NCBI GenBank assembly: GCA_003116975.1
Contig: BGKB01000040.1
Coordinates: 1 to 64,000 of the forward strand
Length of the DNA stretch: 64,000 nucleotides
From: Aurantiochytrium sp. KH105
Taxonomy: Eukaryota; Sar; Bigyra; Thraustochytrida; Thraustochytriidae
Direction: 5' to 3'
Shown in pieces: positions 21,273-31,000 of this stretch (the stretch's first letter is position 1; every line of letters starts with the position of its first letter). Made by a program: the position numbers and the translations under genes. Below the pieces are notes generated by a model that saw only the letters and a program-made list of their open reading frames with translations, had not been told where the DNA came from and searched no databases.

Positions 21273-21298
21273 GCAGCCATGGCAGCTGCCATGGCTGC
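21273..21298. repeat. Perfect 26-bp palindrome
   Basis: The half-site GCAGCCATGGCAG is followed immediately by its exact complement with no spacer. It contains two NcoI-type CCATGG hexamers and a central CAGCTG E-box-like core. It lies about 300 bp upstream of the protease-LRR start, so it could be a binding site for a dimeric factor. Confidence 0.8.
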
Positions 21299-21425
21299 TG
21301 CAGCCGCAGCGAGAATGAAAGTGCTACAGGGCGCACCACGCGCGCGCTCGTCCGTGCCTCCGAGGGCGCCCCGGCCGCCGGCACTGCACGGGCTGCCCCT
21401 TGACGCACCGCGCGAGGCTAAGCGA

Positions 21426-21470
21426 AGCCAGGAGCCAGGAGCCAGGAGCCAGGAGCCAGAAGCCAGGAGG
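21426..21470. repeat. CAGGAGC heptamer tandem repeat
   Basis: Six near-identical heptamers (CAGGAGC, one with CAGAAGC) lie about 450 bp upstream of the protease-LRR gene. The heptamer period shifts reading frame with every copy, which argues against coding. Confidence 0.85.
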
Positions 21471-22637
21471 AGCAAAGCCGCAGTGGCCCGAGCTAGACCA
21501 ACGCGGCCGCGGCCGCGGTGCTCGGCGTCCTCCTCTCCCTGCGTGGTGGACTTTGAAGGTTACACATTCTCCGTGATGACTGGTGGGTGGGTGGTTGACG
21601 GAGAATGGAATCACGGAGCGGACTTGGAATCGCGAGTCGCGACGGGTGCTCTCGCGGCGGGTCGATCCGCCCGTGCAGGAGTGGCCGCCGGCGCGGGATT
21701 GTCGAGGACGGGCTGATGGCAATGGCGGACGGTGCAGACGCTCGCCGTCGAGTGGACGCAGCGAGCCGGTGCGGAGCGAAGCGTAGCGCTGCCGGGGCGA
21801 CCAACAGAGAACGAAGAGTTGTCTGTCTCTCTGCGCGTACTTACTTGCTGCCTGCATACATGCCTGCCTGAGTGCGTGAGCAAGGGGGTTGAAATCTTGC
21901 GGTCAGTCTTGGAGGAGGTTTTGACCAACGCCATCAAAATAATCCGGTCTGCCGTCCGCGTCCGCAATGATGGCGCACGCGTCAGCGTGCCTGGGCCGCA
22001 CAGGCCAGCGACTCGGCCCGACACTAGCTCGCGCGTGTCGGGTTCTCCCGAGCGGGCGAGGGAACGGCCCGCGGCTCCGTGACCGCGGCCGAATTCAAGG
22101 CTGGCCGGCGCCAGCCAGGCCAGTGGCATCACTCCCCCACGCCATGGTATGCCATGCCACGCAACGCTACGCAATGCAATGTAAATGCGAGTGGTCAGAA
22201 AGCATGATTGTGCGGGTGGCGGGCTGTGGCCTGGTTGATGAAGTCATAGCTCCAGCTCTCTTCCAATCAGTGTTGAGGTAGCTAATTCGTCGACCTTCCC
22301 ACAGCTAACGAGACGCGGGCTGGGCCACAGCTCCCCGCAGCACGATCTTGCAATCCCACATGGGGCCATGCTGTGGTGCGCGCCGTGCCGGGTTTGAATA
22401 AAGGGCCAGCCAATGTCGTGTGCAGCAGCAGCGCGAGAGGAGCAGGCGACCAAAGCGCGCGGCCTCAAACCAGCAAGGAGGACGCTGCACGCCGCCGCCG
22501 CGAGTCCGCCGCGCGGACGCCAGCCTTGGCGCGCCGCTGCCAGTGAGATCCGACTGCCGAGGTCCGGCACAGCTGCGTCGCGTCGCCTCGCTGTCGCGAG
22601 CAAAGAGAGCGGCCTTCGTCATTCGTCGAGCAGCAGC

Positions 22638-23723
22638 ATGGCGGCCAAGCTCGCCGTCGTCCTCGTGGTCCTTCTTGGGCTCCTGGGGATCACGAGCGTA
22701 GAATCTGCACGAAATCCCGAGAAAGTCATCTCGCCTGGTTCTCGATGGAGATGCGGCAAAAAGGGCTTCCCGAATACGAACGACTTGAAGTCGTGCAAGC
22801 AGAAGCGAAAGGATCATCGTGTTTTCAATTGCGCCACGACCGAGGGCAAGAAGAACCAAAAGTACTCCTTCTTCTGCCTCAGGAAGAACAAGTGTGAGGG
22901 CGACGATAGAAAAGAGCTGTATTGCAGCTACATGTTTGCTCGCAATGACGGAGAGAGCGACTTGGAGGAGCTCAAGTGCACGAGAAAACTCGCCAAAGGC
23001 AACTGTTTGGTCCAAGTATCGCCGCCCTTTTCTTCACTCAGCTCTGAAGAACGCGAAGATTATGAAAACGAAGAAGAATACAATGACGAGTCGCGCGAGG
23101 ATAGCTCGGAGATCGTCTGCGAGGATTGCATCGAGGAGTATTGCCGACTTCGTTGCCTGGCCTCGGACGTGTGCCAGGGTTACGAATTCTCTACCGCAAC
23201 CGCATTTTATGGCACCTGTACGCTTCTCTATTCCTCGATCATCGGGCTCACGGGGCAGAACGAGGGCACAACGACCTGCTATGTCCGAGATGCAGATTGC
23301 GGCAATACAATTCCGGCCTCCTGCACCGAAAAAGTCGGTGCCGAGGAAGAAGAAGGCGCTTGTTGGGGCGCCGGTACTGGCTTTGATCCCTGCAAGGATT
23401 CGTTCTGCTCCGAAGGTGAGTGCGAGAGACTCTGTCAGCTCAACGCTAAGTGTCAGGGTTTTGAGGTTAGCATTGAGGATGATGATGCGACTGGATTCCC
23501 GACCTGCAGGCACTACACACTGCTGCCAAAGGCTCTGGATGTCCTTGTGCGCGCCAAATGTTACCGTGTGGCCCGCGAGCATCAGATTGGTCGCAAGCTT
23601 TCAGAAAGCGAGACCATTTGCGCCTCCGGATCGCTCGATCCTCACCCAATGGGCGTCGGCGACGTCACCGTTGACGATGTTGATCTCGATCTCGGCGACG
23701 AAGAAGACGAAGACGATGCTTAA
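22638..23723 (+). CDS. Small secreted protein with two PAN/Apple-like modules
   Basis: The product has 361 residues, starting at the ATG at 22638 because it opens a strong signal peptide (MAAKLAVVLVVLLGLLG). An in-frame ATG at 22413 would bury that signal. The mature protein is rich in cysteine. Residues 161-215 (CEDCIEEYCRLRC...CQGYEF...CTLLY...CYV) and 252-310 (CKDSFCSEGECERLC...KCQGFEV...CRHYTL...KCYRV) share the spacing Cys-x3-Cys, CQGFE/CQGYE, then Cys-x(2-4)-Y and CY. That is the pattern of PAN/Apple domains, which bind proteins or carbohydrates. The N-terminal half (36-125) is another Cys-rich segment I do not recognise. The C-terminus is a short acidic tail (DLGDEEDEDDA). Function unknown; the domain call is by pattern only. 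Confidence 0.75.
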   Translation: MAAKLAVVLVVLLGLLGITSVESARNPEKVISPGSRWRCGKKGFPNTNDLKSCKQKRKDHRVFNCATTEGKKNQKYSFFCLRKNKCEGDDRKELYCSYMFARNDGESDLEELKCTRKLAKGNCLVQVSPPFSSLSSEEREDYENEEEYNDESREDSSEIVCEDCIEEYCRLRCLASDVCQGYEFSTATAFYGTCTLLYSSIIGLTGQNEGTTTCYVRDADCGNTIPASCTEKVGAEEEEGACWGAGTGFDPCKDSFCSEGECERLCQLNAKCQGFEVSIEDDDATGFPTCRHYTLLPKALDVLVRAKCYRVAREHQIGRKLSESETICASGSLDPHPMGVGDVTVDDVDLDLGDEEDEDDA

Positions 23724-25226
23724 TTTAAAACAAAGATGGTCTCAGATGGTCTCGTCCGGCCCGACCGTCGCATCGCTCGCTGTCAAGCTCACTGTCGGTG
23801 CGGCCGTCAGGGCGTCGCTTTGCCCACGTAGCGTACCACACCTTTAACCTAACCTAACCTACCTCCGTGTGACAAGCGCATCTTCTTGACGCTCGGGCGC
23901 ATGGCACCAAGTACCTACCGCGGAAGGGCGAAGGTGCGTGCATGCATGAGCGCGCGCGGGTGCGTGCGCATCTTATGCCCGTCGCAGCGGTGCTGCAAGT
24001 GAAAGCTCCCGTCGGAATGAATGGAAATAAATGAATCAAAGTGAATGTAAAGCCACACAATTTGCTGCCTCTCCACCGTAGAGGGCGAGCTACGAATCTC
24101 TCACTTCCACTGCACATGCTGCCTCCAAACTCGACCCTGCCGAAGGGAGCGCGATGCACCCGTGCCGCGGACAAGGTAGCAAGCCAGCAACTGCAATCAT
24201 CAACCAACTGCAACAGCACGCAACTGCACAAACAGCGGGCTGATCTCGCCTCGCTTGCGGTGGCGCACTTTTTCACCTTTCTTTTGTTGACGCATTCCCC
24301 ACCACAATACTTCCTGCACAACTAAAATAACCGCTCCCTGCTCCGCCGCCAACGAAAGCAAGCATCAGCATCGAGAAAGCGCGCACAGCCCTTTTCTGCA
24401 GCCGTCCTTGGGCCTCCCGACCGCGCCGTTCTTGACAGCCGCCAGCAAGCCACATATACCATGCCACTCCCAGCCGCGACGGTATCGCCGCGCCGGTCGA
24501 GGGAGACTCCGCGATCATTCATCGTGCTTTACCTTGCGCCCTGCTTTCTTTCTTTCTTTCTTTCTTTCTTTTTTTTAGTTTTTCTTTCTCGCGTTCTCGA
24601 CGCGGCATTCTCGACTTGCGGCGCCGCGCGCGCACAGTGGGCGGCCGCCATTCCCGACTTGCGGCTGGCCACGCGCACTTGCCAGGTGGACTTGCTGCCG
24701 CGGTGCACGGCAGGCAGCAAAAAGCAAGGCAGCAAAAGCAAGGCAGCTTGAGGGCGCTGACCAGACCGCAATCACCACCGTCCTGACGCAGCGCACCTGT
24801 TGCACGTACGTCCGCGCGCACGCCGCCACGCCCGCGAGCGAGGCGGCGCGACCTCGGGCCCGCGGGCTCGAGCTCGGCCTCGGAGGCGGGTCATGGAGGG
24901 AGGGGGAGGGAGGAGACGGGGGATGAAGATGGACATGATGTTGATCTTGCCTTGTCCTTGTGCACGCTGCCAAGTGCCAGCTGGCAGCGCCCTGGCGAGG
25001 CCTCGAGCGAGGTACTACAAGCCTTGTGGGCAGCAGCGACGCGGAGAAGGCTTGGACAGCGAAAGAGGCTAGGCTGGCGGGCCAGAGGCGGGAAAGGCGG
25101 AGAGGGCGGGATATTACGGAGCTTGTTTGGATTAGGTGCATGAACGGAGGACTGACGGACGCCGGGAACGAATCTCGCTCTTGACACGGCTTTTGACACA
25201 AACAGGACAACAGAGCGCGCGCCACG
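23724..25226. other. Spacer between PAN-like gene and C9-methyltransferase
   Basis: This is a GC-rich stretch with no convincing gene. It includes a short AACCT run at 23845-23864 (three to four units, reminiscent of a TTAGG telomere word), a CTTT run at about 24546-24570 and AGGCAGCAAAAGC-like repeats near 24712-24745. Minus-strand frames up to 237 codons begin within or read through the methyltransferase antisense and are not genes. Confidence 0.55.
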
Positions 25227-26627
25227 ATGGACTCCGGAGGATACGACAAGCGCACCTTCTTCGACAAGGAGAAGAATGTGGGCGGCACCCATGGCCTCTA
25301 CATGATCTTCTTCCTGCTCGAGCACGTGACCACGGTGGTCCCGGCGCTCTGCTTCATCCCGGCCGCCGGACTTACCTATGCCTTGAGCGGTGGCATTGCC
25401 ATGTTCCTGGCCATGCTTGTGGCCGTGCCCGTGGTTGCCGTCACCGTCTTTGCGGTCACCATGGTTGCCCTCTCGCACGCCGAATTCCCGGACGCCCCCT
25501 GCGACTGGACCAAGTACATTGACATCACCGACGCCAAGCTCGCCGCCAAGTACAAGGGCCGCAAGATCCCCATCGAGACCTTTGTGGACGCCTACATGTC
25601 GCAGCGCGCCGAGTTCGTGGCCGACCCTCTCGAGGTCTTCTGGCACCGCCACGAGGTCTTCCTCTTTTGCATTACCCTCGGCCACGCCAAGTTCTTCCTC
25701 ACCAAGTTCACGGGCCAGCTCATCCACCACACCCAGGCCGCCGACACCGCCGAAGTGCGCGATGTCTACGACCGCGGTAACGACTTTTACCGCTGGTTCC
25801 TCGGCCCCCGCATGATCTACACCAGCGGCATCTTCGAGTCCCAGGAGGAGTCCCTCGAGGACGCCCAGGACCGCAAGATGGACCTCGTCTGCCGCAAGAC
25901 CCACATGAAGCCCGGCGACGAGCACCTCGATATTGGCTGCGGCTGGGGTACCCTCCTCGCCTTCGCCGCCAAGAACTACGGCACCAAGTCTACTGGCATC
26001 ACGCTCGCTCGCGAGCAGTGCAAGTGGGGTATGGCCCAGGCCAAGGACTGGGGCGTCGAGGACCGCGTCCAGATGCTCTGCATGGACTACCGTGACATCC
26101 CCAAGAAGCAGTACAACGTCATCACCTCCCTCGAGATGATTGAGCACGTCGGCATCAAGAACGTCCAGAGCTTTCTCCTCCAGTGCAAGGACATGCTCGT
26201 CGACGACGGTCTCTTTTACCTTCAGCTCGCTGGTCTCCGCCGCGCTTGGCAGTTTGAGGACCTCATCTGGGGCCTCTTCATGGGCAGCTTCATCTTCCCC
26301 GGTGCCGACGCCTCGTGCCCGCTTGCCTTCATCACTAGCCAGGCCGAGCGCGCTGGCTTCGAGGTCCACAGCATGGAGAACTGCGGCGTCCACTACGCTC
26401 TTACCATCAACCACTGGTACAACAACTGGCTCAGCAACAAGGACGAGGTCGTTGCCAAGTACGGACAATGGTGGTACCGTTGCTGGGTCGTCTTCCTTGC
26501 CTGGAGTGTCATTGTCGCCTCGCAGGGCAGCTCGACCGTCTTTCTTCTTGTCCTGCACAAGAACACCTCCCGCTTCGAGCGCCGTGACACCTTCGTCGGC
26601 CCCTACCCGATCGCCACGCAGCAGTAA
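25227..26627 (+). CDS. Sphingolipid C9-methyltransferase
   Basis: This 466-residue enzyme of the cyclopropane-fatty-acyl-phospholipid synthase superfamily matches, block after block, the fungal sphingolipid C9-methyltransferases. Those use S-adenosylmethionine to add the C9 methyl branch to the sphingoid base of glucosylceramide. Two membrane segments lie at about 24-53 and 56-83, as in the fungal enzymes. YDRGNDFYRWFLGPRMIYTS (181-200) and the SAM-binding motif LDIGCGWG (234-241) follow. CMDYRDIP (285-292), SLEMIEHVG (301-309), LAGLRRAWQFEDLIWGLFM (334-352) and FPGADAS (357-363) are also diagnostic. The ATG at 25227 is in a strong context (CACGATGG). Thraustochytrids are reported to carry 9-methyl sphingoid bases, which fits. 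It probably acts at the ER or Golgi. Confidence 0.9.
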   Translation: MDSGGYDKRTFFDKEKNVGGTHGLYMIFFLLEHVTTVVPALCFIPAAGLTYALSGGIAMFLAMLVAVPVVAVTVFAVTMVALSHAEFPDAPCDWTKYIDITDAKLAAKYKGRKIPIETFVDAYMSQRAEFVADPLEVFWHRHEVFLFCITLGHAKFFLTKFTGQLIHHTQAADTAEVRDVYDRGNDFYRWFLGPRMIYTSGIFESQEESLEDAQDRKMDLVCRKTHMKPGDEHLDIGCGWGTLLAFAAKNYGTKSTGITLAREQCKWGMAQAKDWGVEDRVQMLCMDYRDIPKKQYNVITSLEMIEHVGIKNVQSFLLQCKDMLVDDGLFYLQLAGLRRAWQFEDLIWGLFMGSFIFPGADASCPLAFITSQAERAGFEVHSMENCGVHYALTINHWYNNWLSNKDEVVAKYGQWWYRCWVVFLAWSVIVASQGSSTVFLLVLHKNTSRFERRDTFVGPYPIATQQ

Positions 26628-28065
26628 CTTTACTCGGCGCGAAGGACACTGCGCAACAATGGCATTATTTTCGCATCTGTCACCTTGGGGACTTTCCCAG
26701 AATAGCTGGCTCTAGTGAGGAAACAGCGCGCGTTTCCTAACCCAAACAAGCTTTTTTCTCGTTTTGCGAATACGTCTTTTCACCTCTTCTCCTTTGCTTT
26801 TTGCGATGTACAAGTGTGCACGTCGACTTTGCACTGCGATGGCCTCGTCCGGGATTCATCGTTTGAAACGTCGGGCAATGCTTGCACAAGTCAGAGGGCA
26901 TTCTACGAAAATGCAAGGGTAAAGCTCATTTTACTTTTCACTCTTCGTGAAATCCAATTCTTCTCTTTCGATATTCTTGTGTACGCTACAGAAACTTTCG
27001 ATGGGCTTAGCGGACCACAAGTTCAGAAATGTTGGCAGCGTTGCAGCCCGACCTAGATAGCCTTGGCATGAAGTTATCTCACAGAAACTTCCGCAGACGG
27101 AGCGCAGCGATGCCGCGTCGTCGCAACACCGCGAAATTCTTTCTCAAACCAGCATTATTTTGAAAGTGACGGTCGTATCGCACTCGCTTGATGGATCTCG
27201 TCCGCAATGACGCGCGAAAGCTTGTCCAATAGCCATTGCGGGTTCGAAACGATCTTGTCGTGCAAGGCGTCTGTTGCACGGAAATGCACGAGCAGGCCGA
27301 GCTCGCGGGAAAAGCTCCTGGTAGCTCTTCACAGTCAGGGCATTCATTGACCGCGAAGAGTCAATGAAGAAGAGAGCGTCGTGCAACGGTGGACACCTCT
27401 CAGCTTTCTCACCAAAACGAGGGACACCATCGATTTTGCTTCGCGCGCGCGAGTAGTTGTCGCCGCGACCGCTGGCAGCCAGCATAGAGTTGGCGGAGTT
27501 CGCGACGCGCTCTGCAGGGCCGCCGAAGCGTTCCGTGGCAGCGCGAAGAGAGAGAATGTGAAGGCGCAGGAGGAGGCTCCGCTAAGCCTGGGCGATGGAC
27601 CACCGCGATGGGAGGGAGAGCACGTGGTCGCACGAGCGGCATAGCTCACGGACTTGCAGCGGTCGCGAGAGTGGCATGCAGCTGCTCGGTCTTTGCGAGC
27701 CTGACTGCCACATTACCCTCTGGCGCCTTTATCCGCGTGTTTGGCAATTGGGAGTGCGGATTCCCCTTGCGGCGAGCTGGGCGACACCCTGCTAAACTGC
27801 CGTTTTTTGCGGGAGAGCGGTTCCCCCAGGCAAGATCACGGAAAAGAAAGGGAAAATGGGTGACTGACTTGTAGAAAGCCAATTAGCTATGGGGACTCGA
27901 GTTTATGGTGAAGGAATGAATTGGAGTGAATCAAACATCAAGTCTGACAGGAGGCGAAACATCTCACAACATTGAATCATCATTATTCCGGAGAACGACA
28001 ACGCTACTAAATCTTTCCTTCCTTCCTTTTTTATTTTCGGTTCGTTTTGTTGTGGCTTTGCAGAG
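26628..28065. other. Spacer between convergent C9-methyltransferase and 1675-residue gene
   Basis: This 1.4-kb stretch has several frames of 60-113 codons on both strands. None shows a domain, signal or conserved motif that I recognise, so I call no gene. It is less GC-rich at its two ends (26640-27000 and 27890-28060), as expected of 3' flanks. Confidence 0.55.
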
Positions 28066-31000
28066 TTAGCGATAGCCACCCGCCTGAGGGCCAGATGGCT
28101 GAAAGTGAGCAATGCCTCCATAGACCTTCATCTCACCGCGATCCATCACTGTGACGCTCCACTCCAGCACCGGAGAATGGACCTTGGGGTCCAAAGAGTT
28201 TAGCCAGATGCGCTTGAACTTGGTCACGGAAGGGACAGCGTAGGCACGCAAATACAGAGGCCAATGCGTCTCATTAATGAGCTTGAGATCCTTGGAGAGC
28301 TCGCGCTCAAGGTCAGCCTTGGCCTCTTTCGGCGAAGTCACCGAGTCAGCGTTGAGCACGGCCTCGATTGCCGGATCAGGATGCGAACGTGGCGAGGTTA
28401 CATCGTCTGCCCCATCGAGGCTCTCGCCACGGGCCGGCTTGGTTGGCGGACGCACGCTCGAGTCAGACGCACTGTGCACAATCGCAGACGTGCTGGCCGC
28501 AGAAGGCCGTTCCAGCGATCGCGACAGCTCCGAAACGATGCGCGTCACATCGTCCGAGCTTCGCGTCCGCAAAATCTCGCCATCGTCAAGGTAGGCGTTC
28601 CTTGTGCCCGTATGCTCCTTGACGGGAACCGGAATGTTCTCCTTCGAGCCGCGCCGCTTAAAGAACGACTTGCTATGGTGACCGGATCCAGCGCCACCGC
28701 CTTGACTAGATGGCGTCGTCGGAACCGACCTTGCGCCCTCGCCGTTCCGCATCGGATCGTACTCATCCTCGAACTGTCGATGCAAGGATTTCCCCAAAAG
28801 ATACTGCGATCGGACCGTGTTCGAGTCCACGCAATTGCGCTGCGTCCACCGGTCCTCGATGGGGGCATCGGGTTTCCACAGACGATCCCACATGGTCGGC
28901 TCCACGGAAAGCAGCGCAATGCGCACGGCGGCCAGAATGCGTCGCAAACTTTCTGTGCGCTCGAGCGAGCGGCACATTCGAAAAGCAAGGAGAGTGTGCA
29001 TAAAATGGCGCACTTCTTCCTGCCAATGGAAAAAGAGCTGCACAAACAAGGTCGGCTTGTTCTCTTCGTGACCCCCGGCACTGTAGCGAATAACATCCAT
29101 ACCAAAGACGCTCGTTTCGCGCGCAACCGTGGAGACGTGCAAATGGTGATCATTCGCGCCGTGGTGCGTAAAATCCGGGTCTTCCTCGTACTTGGCCAGC
29201 AGCATGGTTCGCACACGGTCCTGAAAGGATAGTGGGAAGGATCGCCAGTGGTTATAGATGAACTCGAGCGTCTTGAGCACGACTTGAAAGTGATCCTGAT
29301 GCAAGAGCACCCAGAGCATGTGCGCCAAAAGTTTGAACTCAAACGCGCTCGGCAAAAGAGGCGGCGTGTCCGCGTAAAGGTACGAGAACCAATTGCACTT
29401 GGAACGGTCGTTGTTCACCGTGATTCCGCCCGGAAGACGGTTTTCGGCTTCCGAACGTTTAAACTTGCGACGCACCACGTCCAAGTGCGGGTAGTAAATG
29501 CATACCGTGTCAAAATCCCAGGCCGAGACGTAGGGCTCAGGCGACGGTACCGCGTGAACGCCTCGAGAAGACATTGCCGGAAGTTTTGCAGCCTCGTTCG
29601 ACAGCGTTCCGGCCGCGCGTAATTGCGCCATGGGCGCGGGCGGTGGCGCAACGTCAATATGGTGCCGCGCATCCGTGGACTCGTGGCGCTTGATTTTTAC
29701 CTCGTTGAGCGACTCGAGCACCTTGGTCTTGGACTCCTGATGAGACTCTTCCATGCGAGTAAAGAACAAGGACCGCGCCTTGCTCATGGCCATATCGGCA
29801 GACAATGCCGTGTGTGGACCGTCGCTTCGCAGTACCTTGGCCGCCACGAAACGTCCGGGCCAGCCGTGAACCGTGGAAAACCATGCCGACAGCAGATCAA
29901 TGGTGGTCGTTACCGAGTCGAGATCAAAGACGTTGGTCTTGGGAATGATGATGTTGCCAAAGGGCGTCACCAGATTGTTATCCACGAGAAGTAAGAGACT
30001 GAGCTTGCGAAGCGATTCAGGGTACTCTTTGGGCTCACGTCGCCGCAGCTCGAGTAAAAAGGCCTTCAAGATCTGCTTGTAGCCAGGAATATTGTGCCAA
30101 CGGATCCCACTCTTGAACGTGCGACCCTCAAAGTTCTCCGTGGACTGCGTCGCCAAGACGCCCAGGGTGTCAAGCACATAGGTTATCCACTCCGAAGAGT
30201 ACATGAAGAAAAAGTGCCCATGCTTTTGCACGCGTCGAAGCCAGAGCGGCGCCTGATAATTACCGTCCTTGGTTGTTCCCATTGGCAACACCGCCTCCTG
30301 CTTTTCAAGAGCTGCACGCCCGTACAGCTTTTCCAGGTTGCGATGGAAACCACGCCAGTTCAAAAGCATTTCGTTGTCGGCCTGGCCAATCCTCACGCGA
30401 TCAAGCTGAACGCGCTCCGCTACCTCCGCAATGTCTACGCCCTCAGCCTGTGCCGCCTGTGCGGCAGCTTCGTCGGCCTGCGCAGACGCTCCAGACAGAG
30501 AATCATTGCTATCAAAGGACTCGCCGTTCGAGCTTCCTCGCTTGCCGGTGCGGCTCGAATGCGGCGTGGTCATGAAGTTGTCCGTCAGCGAGTACCAGCC
30601 CGCATTCCACTCGGGATGCAAGAACTTGCGGCCATCGCTCCGCAGTACACGCCGTAGCGCCTTCGATCTCGCCCACTCTTTGATGGACGCCTCGTTGTCC
30701 GGCAAAATTGCTTGATACAGCAACTGCCCAAACTTGGGCAGCCGGAACGACATAATGGCCACGACACGCGCACAAAAAAGGCGCAGTTCAGGAAACCCGC
30801 CCTTCAGACTCAACTTCTTGAGCGTCCAGCCAAGCGTGCGGTAGCACACGTCGCGGTATTGTAAAAAGAAGCGCGCCACCTCAGAGTCCTTATCGTGGCG
30901 CGACGTGCTGTCACGAGGTGCCATCATGAACTCCCCGAGTTCGCCGCGCTTCATAATCGCCACTAGTACGTCGAAAAAGAGAATTCGGATCGAAAAGGTG

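Larger units (their letters stand above)
20977..22637. other. Divergent promoter region, protease-LRR and PAN-like genes
   Basis: This 1.66-kb region lies between two divergently transcribed genes for secreted proteins. It contains a perfect 26-bp palindrome (21273-21298) and a heptamer repeat (21426-21470). An in-frame ATG at 22413 would extend the PAN-like gene by 75 codons without a signal peptide. No separate gene is supportable. Confidence 0.55.

Noticed and set aside
24575-26558. Minus-strand frame of 555 codons antisense to the C9-methyltransferase, and a 237-codon neighbour
   Set aside because: The translation is a shadow of the strongly C-ending codon use of the real gene on the plus strand and has no domain.
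27144-27649. Frames of about 100 codons on both strands downstream of the C9-methyltransferase
   Set aside because: No motif, no signal and mutual overlap; probably 3' flank sequence.
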